A stretch of 64,000 nucleotides of DNA from Thermococcus gorgonarius (GCF_002214385.1 NZ_CP014855.1:992001-1056000); one strand, 5' to 3'; positions 46,864 through 55,547 are shown, counted from the stretch's first letter. Notes: generated by a model from the sequence alone, not told the origin. Numbers and translations: made by a program.

Positions 46864-46924
46864 GGCCTCAGGAGTGGTGGCCCTCAGCACTTCTCAGTGC
46901 CGGGCCAACCGCTCATCATCGGCC
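46864..46924 (-). ncRNA. C/D box guide sRNA
   Basis: Minus strand: C box ATGATGA (46913-46919), D' box CTGA (46894-46897), C' box GTGCTGA (46884-46890), D box CTGA (46868-46871). Spacings are 15, 3 and 12 nt, identical to the C/D RNA at 2.9 kb. GGCC on both sides forms the terminal stem. Guides are GCGGTTGGCCCGGCA (D') and GGGCCACCACTC (D). It lies just after the alanine aminotransferase stop on the same strand, so it may be cut from that mRNA. Targets not determined. Confidence 0.88.
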
Positions 46925-46932
46925 TTTCCCTT

Positions 46933-48129
46933 TTAGCTAAGCCTCTTTCTCATGAACTCCTCGAACCTGCTCATTGCCTCCTCAAGTATCTCCACCGGCG
47001 GCAGGAAGACTATCCTGAAGTGCCATTCACCGGCCCTTCCAAACCCTGACCCGTGGACGAAGAGAACATGGGCCTCGTGGAGAACATCAAGAACGAACTC
47101 CTTATCGCTCTTCCACTTCGAGCGCTCCTCTATCCTCGGGAAGATGTAGAATGCTCCCTGGGGCTTCTGAGTGCTTACTCCGGGAATTTCTGTCAGGCGT
47201 TTGTAGATGTAGTCCCTCCTCTCACGGAGCTTTTTCATGTACTCTTCGAGGTAATCCATCGGGCCGGTCAGGCCGGCTATGGCAGCGAACTGAGCCGGTG
47301 TGCTCGGGCATATTCTTATACGCATGAGCTTGTCAATAGCTTCTCTGACCTCAGAGAGTTTGTCCTCGGGGTCAACGTAGTAGAAGTAGCCCAAACGCCA
47401 GCCGGTTGCGAAATAAACCTTTGAGAGACCGTTCATAACTATTACCGGGACGTCCTTAGTGAGCGAGCCGGGGGAAACATGCTTTCCTTCATAGGTCATG
47501 AGATCGTATATCTCGTCGCTTATAACGGGTAAATCGTACTCTCCTGCAAGATCAAGGATGGCTTTTACGGTTTTCTTTTCGTAGAGTGCACCCGTCGGGT
47601 TGTTGGGGTTTATCACAGCTATAGCCTTCGTCCTCTCGTTTATTCTCTTCCTCATATCGTCTATATCGGGCTGCCAGCCGTTCTCCTCTATTGTATCATA
47701 CTCGTTGGGGATTCCCCCATAAAACTTAACCAAGCCAGTATACGGTGGATAGCTCGGACTCGGTACGAGGATGTTGTCACCGGGGTCAAGTAAACCACCG
47801 AATATGAGCTGAAGTGCTTCGGTAACGGCCGTGGTAACGCGGACATCGTCAGGAGTTATGTCAACGCCGTTCTTCCTTTTCTCGCGCTGGACGACGGCTT
47901 CCCTCATCTCCGGAAGGCCCTCGCTCGGGCCATAGTAGTTGTGTCCTTCCTTTATGGCGCGACAATAGGCTTCCTGCATGTGCTCCGGTGGCTGGAAGTC
48001 GTACTTCCCGGGGTCGCCTATGTTGAGACGGATGACCTTTATCCCCTTCTTTTCGAGCTCCCTGGCGGGAAGAACAACATCCCTTATGGCGTATTCAACG
48101 CCCATGGCCCTCTCAGACGGACGAATCAT
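46933..48129 (-). CDS. Alanine aminotransferase (class I/II, PLP-dependent)
   Basis: 398 residues. PLP lysine in NGLSKVYFATGWRLGY (about 243), INPNNPTGALY, SDEIYDLMTYEG and the arginine in HFRIVFLPP. The sequence follows remembered Pyrococcus alanine aminotransferase, which links glutamate, pyruvate and alanine as a way to dispose of nitrogen and reductant in sugar fermentation. ATG 48129 follows GGTGGTGATTGAA. The C/D RNA lies in its 3' flank. Confidence 0.93.
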   Translation of the reverse strand: MIRPSERAMGVEYAIRDVVLPARELEKKGIKVIRLNIGDPGKYDFQPPEHMQEAYCRAIKEGHNYYGPSEGLPEMREAVVQREKRKNGVDITPDDVRVTTAVTEALQLIFGGLLDPGDNILVPSPSYPPYTGLVKFYGGIPNEYDTIEENGWQPDIDDMRKRINERTKAIAVINPNNPTGALYEKKTVKAILDLAGEYDLPVISDEIYDLMTYEGKHVSPGSLTKDVPVIVMNGLSKVYFATGWRLGYFYYVDPEDKLSEVREAIDKLMRIRICPSTPAQFAAIAGLTGPMDYLEEYMKKLRERRDYIYKRLTEIPGVSTQKPQGAFYIFPRIEERSKWKSDKEFVLDVLHEAHVLFVHGSGFGRAGEWHFRIVFLPPVEILEEAMSRFEEFMRKRLS

Positions 48130-48245
48130 TTCAATCACCACCTTAATGATGAGACCTCATTCATAAAAACCTTTTCATACCTTTCGCTTTGCGTGGCCAC
48201 CAAACTTCCCAAAAATTTTATAACAATCGAATGGAAGCGCCTCCT

Positions 48246-48500
48246 ATGAACATTCTAATTCCCCTCTCCCTTGGTCTCGTCCTCGGATACGCGCTACGTG
48301 GCAAAAGCTCTTTCAGGGCTATAAGGAGAGACGTTCCTTTAAGTGCGACGGTTTTGCTCCTTGTATTCCTTATGGGAGTCGAAACAGGGAAAGTCGAAAT
48401 CGATGCTGGCTGGCTTACAGTCTCTTCTGCCGTTTTTGCCGTGCTGACCTCCGCTGGTAGTCTTCTCTTTGGTTTTCTCCTCTGGAGGTGGTTGAAGTGA
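48246..48500 (+). CDS. LysO-type lysine exporter, N-terminal part (split gene)
   Basis: 84 residues with three membrane helices (NILIPLSLGLVLGYALRG, VPLSATVLLLVFLMGVETG, TVSSAVFAVLTSAGSLLFGFLL). It matches the first third of the DUF340/LysO family. A TATA element (ttttataac, about 48217) places the transcript start near the ATG, so it may be leaderless. Its stop overlaps the start of the second part (GTGA). Confidence 0.75.
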   Translation: MNILIPLSLGLVLGYALRGKSSFRAIRRDVPLSATVLLLVFLMGVETGKVEIDAGWLTVSSAVFAVLTSAGSLLFGFLLWRWLK

Positions 48501-49084
48501 GCCGCTTCTCGGCCCTTGTTCTTACCTCCCTAACACTCGGCTTCATAACCGGCAGAATTTTATCCCCAGACCTTGGAGCCCTCTATGAGTGGGTTCTCTA
48601 CGCCTTGATTTTTCTGATAGGTCTGGATCTAGGAATGGAATTCGACTTCAATGCCCTGAGAAAATCGGGGCGTTTGGGACTTTCTCTTGCTGTTACAACA
48701 ATTCTAGGGTCTATAGCGGGGGCACTCCTTGGTGGACTTCTCTTGGATATCCCCATAAGGTACGCCTCGGCGATAGGGGCTGGCTGCGGCTGGTACTCGA
48801 TAACCGGCCCGATAATAGCCCAATACTCGGCCATTTACGGCACGCTGGGATTTCTTGCCAACCTACTCCGGGAAATCCTCACCGTCACGCTCTACCCCTT
48901 CCTTGTAAGGTGGATCCCTCCAGAAGTAGGCCTCACCATAGGTGGGGCAACGACAATGGACACGACGCTTGGGGTGATAGCAAAGACGGGAGGAAAAGAA
49001 GTCTCCCTCGTTGCGTTCATCCACGGTTTCGTGATAACCATGCTGGTGCCTTTCCTTCTACCACTAATACTGGGAGGGGGGTAA
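48497..49084 (+). CDS. LysO-type lysine exporter, C-terminal part (split gene)
   Basis: 195 residues with about six membrane helices. IFLIGLDLGMEFDFNALRKS, SAIGAGCGWYSITGPIIAQY and GGATTMDTTLGVIAKTGGKE are typical of LysO, which exports lysine in bacteria as a single protein of about 300 residues. Here the gene is split in two with GTGA overlap. The start is GTG 48497, with GGAGGTGG 5 nt before. Substrate by family only. Confidence 0.83.
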   Translation: MSRFSALVLTSLTLGFITGRILSPDLGALYEWVLYALIFLIGLDLGMEFDFNALRKSGRLGLSLAVTTILGSIAGALLGGLLLDIPIRYASAIGAGCGWYSITGPIIAQYSAIYGTLGFLANLLREILTVTLYPFLVRWIPPEVGLTIGGATTMDTTLGVIAKTGGKEVSLVAFIHGFVITMLVPFLLPLILGGG

Positions 49085-49099
49085 AGATAAGAAAAAAGC

Positions 49100-49669
49100 T
49101 CACTCCTTCCAGCGCGGGTTGTCCACTACCTTGACTTCTCCGTTCTCCTCGATGACGATCTTAGAGAAGCCCTTGTCCTTTATAGATCCGTAGTCATGGC
49201 CGGCATCCGCTGGATAGACCGCGAGGAAGATGAACGGCTCGTCGCCGGTGTTCACCGTTCTGTGCGCCCAGTAGGGTGGAACGTAGACGACGGTTCCAGG
49301 TCCCATAGGTATCCACTCGGCCTCCCCTTCCGGTGTCTGAAGGAGCATTCCGCCCTTCCCCTTGATACCGTAGTATATCTCAGCCCTGTCGGCCTTTGAG
49401 TGGAAGTGTCCCTTCGTGAAGAAGAACTCCTTACCGACCTTACCGGGATAGAGAACTGTGGTTGCGAAGTTAAGGTCGCCTTCCTTCTCTTCCTGTTCCA
49501 CCGCGTAGACCTCGTAAACGACCGGGTCGTCCTTGAGGAGCTCGTTGTAGGCATCCTCATCGAGGAAGTAGCCCTTGAGGTCGCTGAGCCTCCTGACGAG
49601 CTTTTTGGCCCCGGGAATTACACCAGTTTCAAGATCGATGTTAATTCCAATTGGTTTCTTGTACTCCAT
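49100..49669 (-). CDS. pgi: Glucose-6-phosphate isomerase, cupin type
   Basis: 189 residues: TKGHFHSKADRAEIYYGIKG carries the metal ligands (H-x-H, E), and VYVPPYWAHRTVNTGDEP the second cupin motif with the third His. This is the archaeal cPGI of the modified glycolysis, unrelated to bacterial PGI. ATG 49669 follows GGTGAATGCTT. A glycolytic-motif site lies upstream of its TATA element. Confidence 0.96.
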   Translation of the reverse strand: MEYKKPIGINIDLETGVIPGAKKLVRRLSDLKGYFLDEDAYNELLKDDPVVYEVYAVEQEEKEGDLNFATTVLYPGKVGKEFFFTKGHFHSKADRAEIYYGIKGKGGMLLQTPEGEAEWIPMGPGTVVYVPPYWAHRTVNTGDEPFIFLAVYPADAGHDYGSIKDKGFSKIVIEENGEVKVVDNPRWKE

Positions 49670-49722
49670 AAGCATTCACCGGGGTAAGATAACTCAAGAC
49701 CCTATTTAACCTTTCCCTTTTG

Positions 49723-49739
49723 TATCACCAGCAGTGTTA
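49723..49739 (-). promoter_or_regulatory. Thermococcales glycolytic motif at pgi
   Basis: TATCAC-CAGCA-GTGTTA (plus strand) matches TATCAC-N5-GTGATA with one change. It lies about 14 bp upstream of the pgi TATA element (minus-strand TTAAATAG, 49702-49709) and covers the stop codon of the M50 gene. Confidence 0.5.
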
Positions 49740-50306
49740 CAGAAGGGCCATGAATGTGTAAGCAACCCCTATCATAATCGCCCAGTAGGCAACGTTCCAC
49801 CTCATTACCTTCCAGCCATCCAGAGGAGGGATAGGCCAGAGGTTGAAGAAAGCCACCCACAGGTTTACGGACGATGTAAAATACACCACCTTAAGAGCCC
49901 ATCCACTCAATGGAAGAGCGTATAAAAGTGCAACTCCAGCCACTCCGAGCAGAAGGTTCGTCAGTGGGCCGGCTGCCGCTATCTTACCAAATGCCCGGGG
50001 ATCGTGGTAGGTGTACAGTCCCCTGATCTGAAGGGCACCCAGGGCGGCGAATATCCAGGTCTCTCCAGTAAGAAAGCGGGACAAGATACCTATGATAATG
50101 GCCAAGATTATTCCCAGATCCCATCGGCGGTAATAGGCTATAAAGCCGTACCGCCCTGCCAGATGTTTATGGGCAAGCTCGTGGAAGACAAAACTCAGAA
50201 GAACGGCTATTCCAGCATAGGGGACGTTTTTTAGTTCAAAGTTTGAAAATAGCAGGGTGAGCACAAAAAAAGACAACGTCAAATCCTCGAACTCGCGATA
50301 ATTCAT
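49737..50306 (-). CDS. M50 family membrane zinc metalloprotease (site-2 type)
   Basis: 189 residues with about six membrane helices. HELAH in LLSFVFHELAHKHLAG (about 41-45) is the zinc site and NLWPIPPLDGWK the second conserved motif with the third ligand Asp. Minimal site-2 protease core without PDZ or CBS domain. Its start overlaps the upstream KH gene by 4 nt. Substrate unknown; S2P proteins cleave membrane-anchored regulators. Confidence 0.9.
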   Translation of the reverse strand: MNYREFEDLTLSFFVLTLLFSNFELKNVPYAGIAVLLSFVFHELAHKHLAGRYGFIAYYRRWDLGIILAIIIGILSRFLTGETWIFAALGALQIRGLYTYHDPRAFGKIAAAGPLTNLLLGVAGVALLYALPLSGWALKVVYFTSSVNLWVAFFNLWPIPPLDGWKVMRWNVAYWAIMIGVAYTFMALL

Positions 50307-50491
50307 CTAGCTTTCACCTCAATTTTCTTGCCGAGAACAAGCTCGGCCGCTTTCACTGCAGCACCCCCAGTTCCAACGGCTATTCTAACCTGGTCGGCTG
50401 GAACATAGACGACTATCTTATCCCCATCGTACTCAACATCCAAGATCTCGACGTTGAGCATTCTCCTGAGCTTTTCGAAAGTCTCGTCCAT
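50303..50491 (-). CDS. Small KH-domain (NusA-like) protein
   Basis: 62 residues, essentially one KH unit: VEILDVEYDGDKIVVYVPADQVRIAVGTGGAAVKAAELVLGKKIEV, with GTGG as the GxxG RNA-binding loop. Likely binds RNA. The stop overlaps the M50 gene start by 4 nt. Its own TATA is expected around 50520 (TTTATAATC on the minus strand). Confidence 0.8.
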   Translation of the reverse strand: MDETFEKLRRMLNVEILDVEYDGDKIVVYVPADQVRIAVGTGGAAVKAAELVLGKKIEVKAR

Positions 50492-50543
50492 AGTTCTCCC
50501 CCGGATGATGTTGAAGGATGATTATAAAAGTTTCACGGTGAGT

Positions 50544-51209
50544 TCAGTCAAAAGCCGAATTCAGGAGACGCTCAATGCCTTCCCTGTGTCCTAGACCAAC
50601 AACGGCAACTACCTTTGGCTTCCTGGTTACGGCAAAGAGGTTCCTGACTATCGAGACGAGGTTCCTCGCCATGATTGCGTTTCGCTCTTCGACCAGAACC
50701 CTGTAAAGGTAGGGATACCTCCTTCGAAACTCAAGAGTCATCCACCGGTAATCGTCCATAGGGTTGGCGAGCGTTTCCGCTCCACCAACCAAGGGCAAAA
50801 ACACCGAAAAGCCCTCCAATAGGAGAAGTAACTTCTCCCTCCTGGGGGCAGCAAGGATTTTGGCCAGAATAGTTCTAATGTCTTCATCTATAAGGTACAG
50901 AGGGATCCCCATCTCCCTGGCGGCTTTCACAGCCGCGATCATTTCACCACCGGGTTCCATTCCAAACTCCTTTCCGAGAACTTCCTCAAACTTCGTCAGT
51001 AGATAACCAACCAATCCACCTCGACCGAGTTTAAGGCTTGTTACGAAGTCTGCCTTCTCTCCAGAGAGAAGAGAGTGGAAGCGAAGTGGATCTAGCTCGA
51101 CCGCTACGGCGGTGGGCCTTTCCTTTTTTATTGCGGAAACAACCTCCTCCCTGCTGAGAGGAGAGACGTGCATCGTCCCTATCACCTTCACATAACGCAG
51201 GTAGTTCAT
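50544..51209 (-). CDS. TraB domain-containing protein
   Basis: 221 residues. VIGTMHVSPLSREEVVSAIKKERPTAVAVELD and VVGLGHREGIERLL match the TraB/PrgY-GumN fold with a paired GxxH motif. Without the C-terminal membrane helices of longer archaeal TraB proteins. Possibly a peptidase or a pheromone-shutdown relative; function unknown here. ATG 51209 follows GGAGGGAGCCTC and overlaps the stop of rnz by 4 nt. Confidence 0.85.
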   Translation of the reverse strand: MNYLRYVKVIGTMHVSPLSREEVVSAIKKERPTAVAVELDPLRFHSLLSGEKADFVTSLKLGRGGLVGYLLTKFEEVLGKEFGMEPGGEMIAAVKAAREMGIPLYLIDEDIRTILAKILAAPRREKLLLLLEGFSVFLPLVGGAETLANPMDDYRWMTLEFRRRYPYLYRVLVEERNAIMARNLVSIVRNLFAVTRKPKVVAVVGLGHREGIERLLNSAFD

Positions 51210-52141
51210 GAGGCTCCCTCCAGGACGTTCCCGAGCTTCCAATGGTCAGATTCAACTGTCAGAAGATCGAAATCTTTTGGAACAATAAAGTCCACGTCGC
51301 ACAGTTCAGTGGCTTTGGACAGGTATTCATCATGGGAATAGCGGAAGGCCCTGTGGAAGAGGGCGAGGAGTTTTACCTTTGCCTTTTTTGCCACTTCACA
51401 GGCCTCCTCGACTGTGGAATGATAGCTCTCCCCCCTATCCTCAGGAACCAGGTAGGTTGCATCATGGATAAGAAGATCCGCTTTTTCGGAAAAGAGAACC
51501 ACCCTTTCACAGGGTGCCGTATCGCCGGTGTAAACCAGTTTAACGCCCCTTCTCCGAGGTCCCGTCACATCCTCCAAACGGATGATCCTGCCGTTCAACT
51601 CGATTTGACCCTCGCGCTCGAGCTTTCCAAGTAAGGGCCCGGGTTTCAGTCCATAAACCTTTAACTTTTCCGGGAGGAACTTCCCGCGCCTGTCTTTCTC
51701 CTTGAATACGTAGCCAAGAGCCGGAATCCCGTGTTCAACTCTGAAACTCCATACCTCATACCCATCGAACTTTAGCCTGGCCTCTCCGAGTTCGTGGACG
51801 TGGATATCAAAGACGGGCCTAAAAAAGCCGCTGTTGATAAAGTTCCGGACGAACTCGAAGGTGTGCTTTGGCCCGTAGATGTGAAGGGGCTTCTTTCTGT
51901 TCCAGAGGTTCATGGTCTGGAGAAGCCCCCCAAGACCGAGATAGTGGTCACCGTGGAAGTGAGTTATAAATATCTTATCTATTTTCATCGGGCTGAGCTT
52001 TGCGATGTTCATCTGCCGGATTGTTCCCTCCCCAGCGTCAAAGAGTAGGATTTCACCCCTGTACCTCACCGCTATTGAGGGAACGTTCCGTTCCCTGTTC
52101 GGCATTATACCCCCCGTCCCGAGAAAGTAGATCTGTACCAT
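51206..52141 (-). CDS. rnz: Ribonuclease Z (tRNA 3' endonuclease)
   Basis: 311 residues of the metallo-beta-lactamase fold. THFHGDHYLGLGGL is the HxHxDH zinc motif, YTGDTAPCERV and LFHRAFRY supply further ligands, and an exosite arm (residues 155-185) is present. It cuts pre-tRNA after the discriminator. ATG 52141 is used; the longer frame runs into the spacer. Divergent from the TPR gene. Confidence 0.95.
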   Translation of the reverse strand: MVQIYFLGTGGIMPNRERNVPSIAVRYRGEILLFDAGEGTIRQMNIAKLSPMKIDKIFITHFHGDHYLGLGGLLQTMNLWNRKKPLHIYGPKHTFEFVRNFINSGFFRPVFDIHVHELGEARLKFDGYEVWSFRVEHGIPALGYVFKEKDRRGKFLPEKLKVYGLKPGPLLGKLEREGQIELNGRIIRLEDVTGPRRRGVKLVYTGDTAPCERVVLFSEKADLLIHDATYLVPEDRGESYHSTVEEACEVAKKAKVKLLALFHRAFRYSHDEYLSKATELCDVDFIVPKDFDLLTVESDHWKLGNVLEGAS

Positions 52142-52227
52142 GTTTGAAAATCCCCCTGCCGTCTTAAAAGCTCTACCCTCGGAAAGAGTTAAAACCCACA
52201 AGCTCATAGATTTTACCGGTGAAGCAA

Positions 52228-53193
52228 ATGGAAGAAATCATGAGAGCTATTGAGGAGAAAGACACAAAGAAACTCGCCAGCCTTCTCTACTACAAGGTAG
52301 ACGAACTCAGCGACGAGCAGCTCGAGGATATCCTTAAAAAGGTTGAAGAGCTGGCCCTGGAAAAAAAGGACTACGAACTTTACAAGCTGGTCGTCTATTA
52401 CTATCACGAGTTCCTCGAGGTGGACAAGATAAGCGAGTTCGAGGAGGTGGCAGAGAAGGAAGGTTCGTTCGAAGCTAAGTTCCACTTGGCTGACCTTTAT
52501 TTCCTCCTCGGAGAGCTTGAGAAAAGTTTCGCCCTGTATCAGTCTCTCCTGGAGGAAGAGATAGCCAAAGGAAACACCGAGCACGTTGCAGAGATTTACT
52601 ACAACATGGCGCTGATTCAGGAGGAGCTTCAGGACTACGAAAAGGCCTACGAACTTCTCGAACTGGCGGAAAAGAAATACGAAGAGCTGAAAGACGAGGA
52701 AAAGATCCTTCATATACAGGTCTACAAAGCCTACGTGAAGTTCGAAATGGGGGACATCTACGAGGCAAAGGCCATGCTCGGTTCTCTACTTCCCAGGGTA
52801 GTTGAGACAGGAAACAACGCACTCCTGGCTGAGATACACCTTACATTTGAGGAGATATTCGAGGAGAAAGATAACTACGAGGCGGCGCTCCAGGAGTGCC
52901 TGTATGCAATGCTGAGGGCCAAAGGAACGGAGTACTACGATGTCGCCTTCGATGCACTTGTCGATGTTCTGTGGCAGCTCTTCCTTGAGGACAACTTCGA
53001 GACTGTATACAACAACATCGACATGTTTAAGAACGCGTTTCCGGAGCTGGCGGAGTTCTTCGAGGGCGTTAAGTACTTGGCCCTCTTCAAGGACGGAAAA
53101 GTTGAAGAAGAAAAGCTCCGGGAAATCATCGAACAGGTTAAGGACAGGAGACTCTTAGACCTTCTGGAGTTCCTTGGTGAGGCAGAGCTCTGA
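52228..53193 (+). CDS. TPR-repeat protein
   Basis: 321 residues, all helical and acidic, with repeated TPR-like units such as AEIYYNMALIQEELQDYEKAYELLELAEKKYEEL and AKFHLADLYFLLGELEKSFALYQSLLEEE. A protein-binding scaffold; partners unknown. ATG 52228 follows GGTGAAGCA; a GTG at 52219 is less well placed. Its 3' end overlaps the convergent DUF447 gene by 39 nt. Confidence 0.85.
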   Translation: MEEIMRAIEEKDTKKLASLLYYKVDELSDEQLEDILKKVEELALEKKDYELYKLVVYYYHEFLEVDKISEFEEVAEKEGSFEAKFHLADLYFLLGELEKSFALYQSLLEEEIAKGNTEHVAEIYYNMALIQEELQDYEKAYELLELAEKKYEELKDEEKILHIQVYKAYVKFEMGDIYEAKAMLGSLLPRVVETGNNALLAEIHLTFEEIFEEKDNYEAALQECLYAMLRAKGTEYYDVAFDALVDVLWQLFLEDNFETVYNNIDMFKNAFPELAEFFEGVKYLALFKDGKVEEEKLREIIEQVKDRRLLDLLEFLGEAEL

Positions 53194-53778
53194 GGCCTTC
53201 TCCATTATCTTTTCTCCAACGGGATCGCTACCTCCCAGCCTCTGATAAAGGTTGTAGTTCTCACAAATCCTGTCGCACAGTCTTTTGGCCAGATTGACGT
53301 TCGAATTTACTGCCACTTTGAGTCTCGTAAAATCAACGGCCATCTCGATCAGCGCGCAGTCAGCTCTGCTGAACGGTCGGGGAACCAGAGAGCCTTCGAT
53401 TATGCCAAGAACGTCCAGAGCACATGTTAAAACCCTCGTCCTACCAAGCTCATCTTCATGATCCTTCAGCTTCCAGTTTACCCGCCCATAGAACCCGGGA
53501 ATCCCCTCAACCCACCTGAATTCTCCCCGTCTCACCAGGGTAAGGCCTTCCTTGGGAGGCATGTTTAGAGCAAGTCTAACTATTAGGCCGGCGTCGTTAG
53601 TAATCTGCAGGGAAGCGTAGGGGTGCCTTTTGATCTCCTCCGCGCTCTTTCCTCCAAAGAGCTTGAAGAAAAGAGTACCGCCCCTTCTAATCACTCCAAC
53701 GGGTGTTACATTTGACTGGGTGACGAGAAGCATCTCGTAAACCTGTCCCTCAGATAGAAAATCCAAGAGGGGGATCAT
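53155..53778 (-). CDS. DUF447 family protein (flavin-binding-like)
   Basis: 207 residues: an N-terminal split-barrel (VYEMLLVTQSNVTPVGVIRRGGTLFFKLFGGKSAEEIKRHPYASLQITND), as in FMN-binding proteins, and a helical C-terminus. Matches DUF447 of archaea and some bacteria, where the gene occurs near methanopterin-type cofactor genes. Function open. The overlap of 39 nt with the TPR gene is unusually long. Confidence 0.82.
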   Translation of the reverse strand: MIPLLDFLSEGQVYEMLLVTQSNVTPVGVIRRGGTLFFKLFGGKSAEEIKRHPYASLQITNDAGLIVRLALNMPPKEGLTLVRRGEFRWVEGIPGFYGRVNWKLKDHEDELGRTRVLTCALDVLGIIEGSLVPRPFSRADCALIEMAVDFTRLKVAVNSNVNLAKRLCDRICENYNLYQRLGGSDPVGEKIMEKASELCLTKELQKV

Positions 53779-53882
53779 TGAAAATCCCTCAATCCTCTGT
53801 TTGGGGTGGAACCATATGCCGTCTCCCGGATTTTAGAACCTGACCGGTTATATGGATTTTGGTCGGGATAAGTTTAAAAATA

Positions 53883-53906
53883 CCTGATTTTAAATTCAAA
53901 ACCAGG
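53883..53906. promoter_or_regulatory. 24-bp inverted repeat before the metal ABC operon
   Basis: CCTG-A-TTTT, six-base centre AAATTC, AAAA-C-CAGG: pairing arms with one mismatch. It follows directly after the TATA element (gtttaaaaatac, about 53871-53882) and would cover the transcript start; probably the operator of a metal-responsive repressor. Confidence 0.5.
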
Positions 53907-53916
53907 GAGAACACAT

Positions 53917-54729
53917 ATGAGCAGCCAACGAACCGAAAAAGCCGTGATTGCCAGGGATTTAGCGATATATTACGGTTCCAAACCTGCTTTGGAAGGAGTT
54001 ACATTTGATCTCAACGCAGGCGAAACTCTATTACTCCTGGGCCCAAACGGGGCAGGAAAGACCACCCTTCTGAAAACGATAGCGGGTTTTCACGACAAAT
54101 ACGAAGGTGTCATATTGGTTTTTGGAAGAAAACCGGAGGAAAGCAGGGATTTCATCTCTTACGTCCCCCAGAGCTTCTCACTCAACGAAAAGGTGCCCCT
54201 ATCGGTGATAGAGGTAGTTGCCATGGGGGCGCTGTACAAATCCGGAATAGTCCACAGAAAAATTCCCGAGGAGATCATAAAAAAATCGGAAAAGGCCCTT
54301 TCCTTCGTTGGGCTGGAGGACATAAAGGACAAACCATTCAAAAACCTGAGTGGCGGACAGAAGCAGAGGGTTCTTCTTGCGAGGGCATTGATAAGCGACC
54401 CAAAGCTACTCCTCCTGGATGAGCCGCTCTCGGCTCTGGACCCATCAGCCCGGGCCGAGGTTGCGTCAGTTCTGAACAAAATCAAAAAGAAAAAGGGCAT
54501 CTCCATGATAATAACAACCCACGACATAAACCCCCTCCTCGAGATAGGGGACTGGGTAATGCTCATAAACAGGAGAATGATAGCTTTCGGCCCTCCAGAT
54601 GATGCGCTGAGGGAAGAAATTATTAAGACAGTCTACGGCCCAATGGCCAAGGTAATAAAGGTCGAGGACAAGCTGTACTGCCTTACCGGAGACTTCCATA
54701 TCCATCTCCCCGGGGGGAAGAAGCCATGA
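53917..54729 (+). CDS. Metal ABC transporter ATP-binding protein (ZnuC/MntB-like)
   Basis: 270 residues. Walker A LGPNGAGKTT (about 46-55), Q-loop YVPQSF, signature LSGGQKQRVLLARAL, Walker B LLLLDEPLSALD, H-switch TTHD. Of the FecCD/ZnuC group by gene pairing with a ZnuB-like permease. Zinc or manganese is likely. No substrate-binding protein gene is adjacent. Its stop overlaps the permease start by 4 nt. Confidence 0.9.
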   Translation: MSSQRTEKAVIARDLAIYYGSKPALEGVTFDLNAGETLLLLGPNGAGKTTLLKTIAGFHDKYEGVILVFGRKPEESRDFISYVPQSFSLNEKVPLSVIEVVAMGALYKSGIVHRKIPEEIIKKSEKALSFVGLEDIKDKPFKNLSGGQKQRVLLARALISDPKLLLLDEPLSALDPSARAEVASVLNKIKKKKGISMIITTHDINPLLEIGDWVMLINRRMIAFGPPDDALREEIIKTVYGPMAKVIKVEDKLYCLTGDFHIHLPGGKKP

Positions 54730-55547
54730 TTCCGGAGTTCATAGTGAGAGCAGTAATAGCCAGTATCACGGTGAGCGTTCTACTGGGACTGCTAAGCCCG
54801 CTGATAAACATGAAAGGACTTGCCTTTCTAACCCATGCATTATTCCATGCCCTCCTGCTGGGGGCAGTTTTGGGGATGATACTCGGACTTCTGCTAAACA
54901 ACTACGCGCTGGTAACTTTCGTGGCGATGCTGGTGACTCTGGCGATAGTTTTGACAATAGCCCACCTGGAGCACATAGGCTTTTCCCCGGATTCCTCAGT
55001 TGGAATAATAGCCAGCTTCGTTGCTGGACTAACGGTTCTGGGATTTGGGGTACTCTACAAGATCATGGCAACCAAGCCGTATTATCCCCTAACTCAAAAC
55101 GTCGTCTCTTACCTGACGGGTGAGCTCTTTCTAATCAGCTCCAGAGACCTTGAGATACTGAGCGCAGGCGGCTTTTTGATAACTCTCATCATACTTCTGT
55201 TCTACCGCGACTTTCTCTACTTGAGCTTCGATCCGGAGGGTATAGACGGCCACGGCGGAAATTCCAGGATGTATTTGGTGATCCTCTACGCCATAGTCGG
55301 AATGACCGGAGCCCTCATAGTCCAGAGCGTTGGACTAGTCACCCTTCAGGTTGTGGCCGTCCTTCCAGGGGCAATAGCTCTGATGCTAAGCGACAACGCC
55401 AGAAAGATCGTCGCCATCAGCCTGCTGGTTACTCTCACGGTTCAGCTCGTTTCGGTTGGAACGGCTTACTTTACGGCCATCCCGCCCAGCGGAATAGCAA
55501 CCATACTGCTGGGCTTGATATACGGAGCACTGCTCACGAGGAGATGA
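54726..55547 (+). CDS. Metal ABC transporter permease (ZnuB-like)
   Basis: 273 residues with about eight membrane helices. ITVSVLLGLLSPLINMKGLAFLTHALFHALLLGAVLG at the N-terminus and VQSVGLVTLQVVAVLPGAIALML near 200 match the ABC-3 zinc/manganese permease family. It works with the preceding ATPase. Stop overlaps rnhB start by 4 nt, so all three are one transcript. Confidence 0.92.
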   Translation: MIPEFIVRAVIASITVSVLLGLLSPLINMKGLAFLTHALFHALLLGAVLGMILGLLLNNYALVTFVAMLVTLAIVLTIAHLEHIGFSPDSSVGIIASFVAGLTVLGFGVLYKIMATKPYYPLTQNVVSYLTGELFLISSRDLEILSAGGFLITLIILLFYRDFLYLSFDPEGIDGHGGNSRMYLVILYAIVGMTGALIVQSVGLVTLQVVAVLPGAIALMLSDNARKIVAISLLVTLTVQLVSVGTAYFTAIPPSGIATILLGLIYGALLTRR

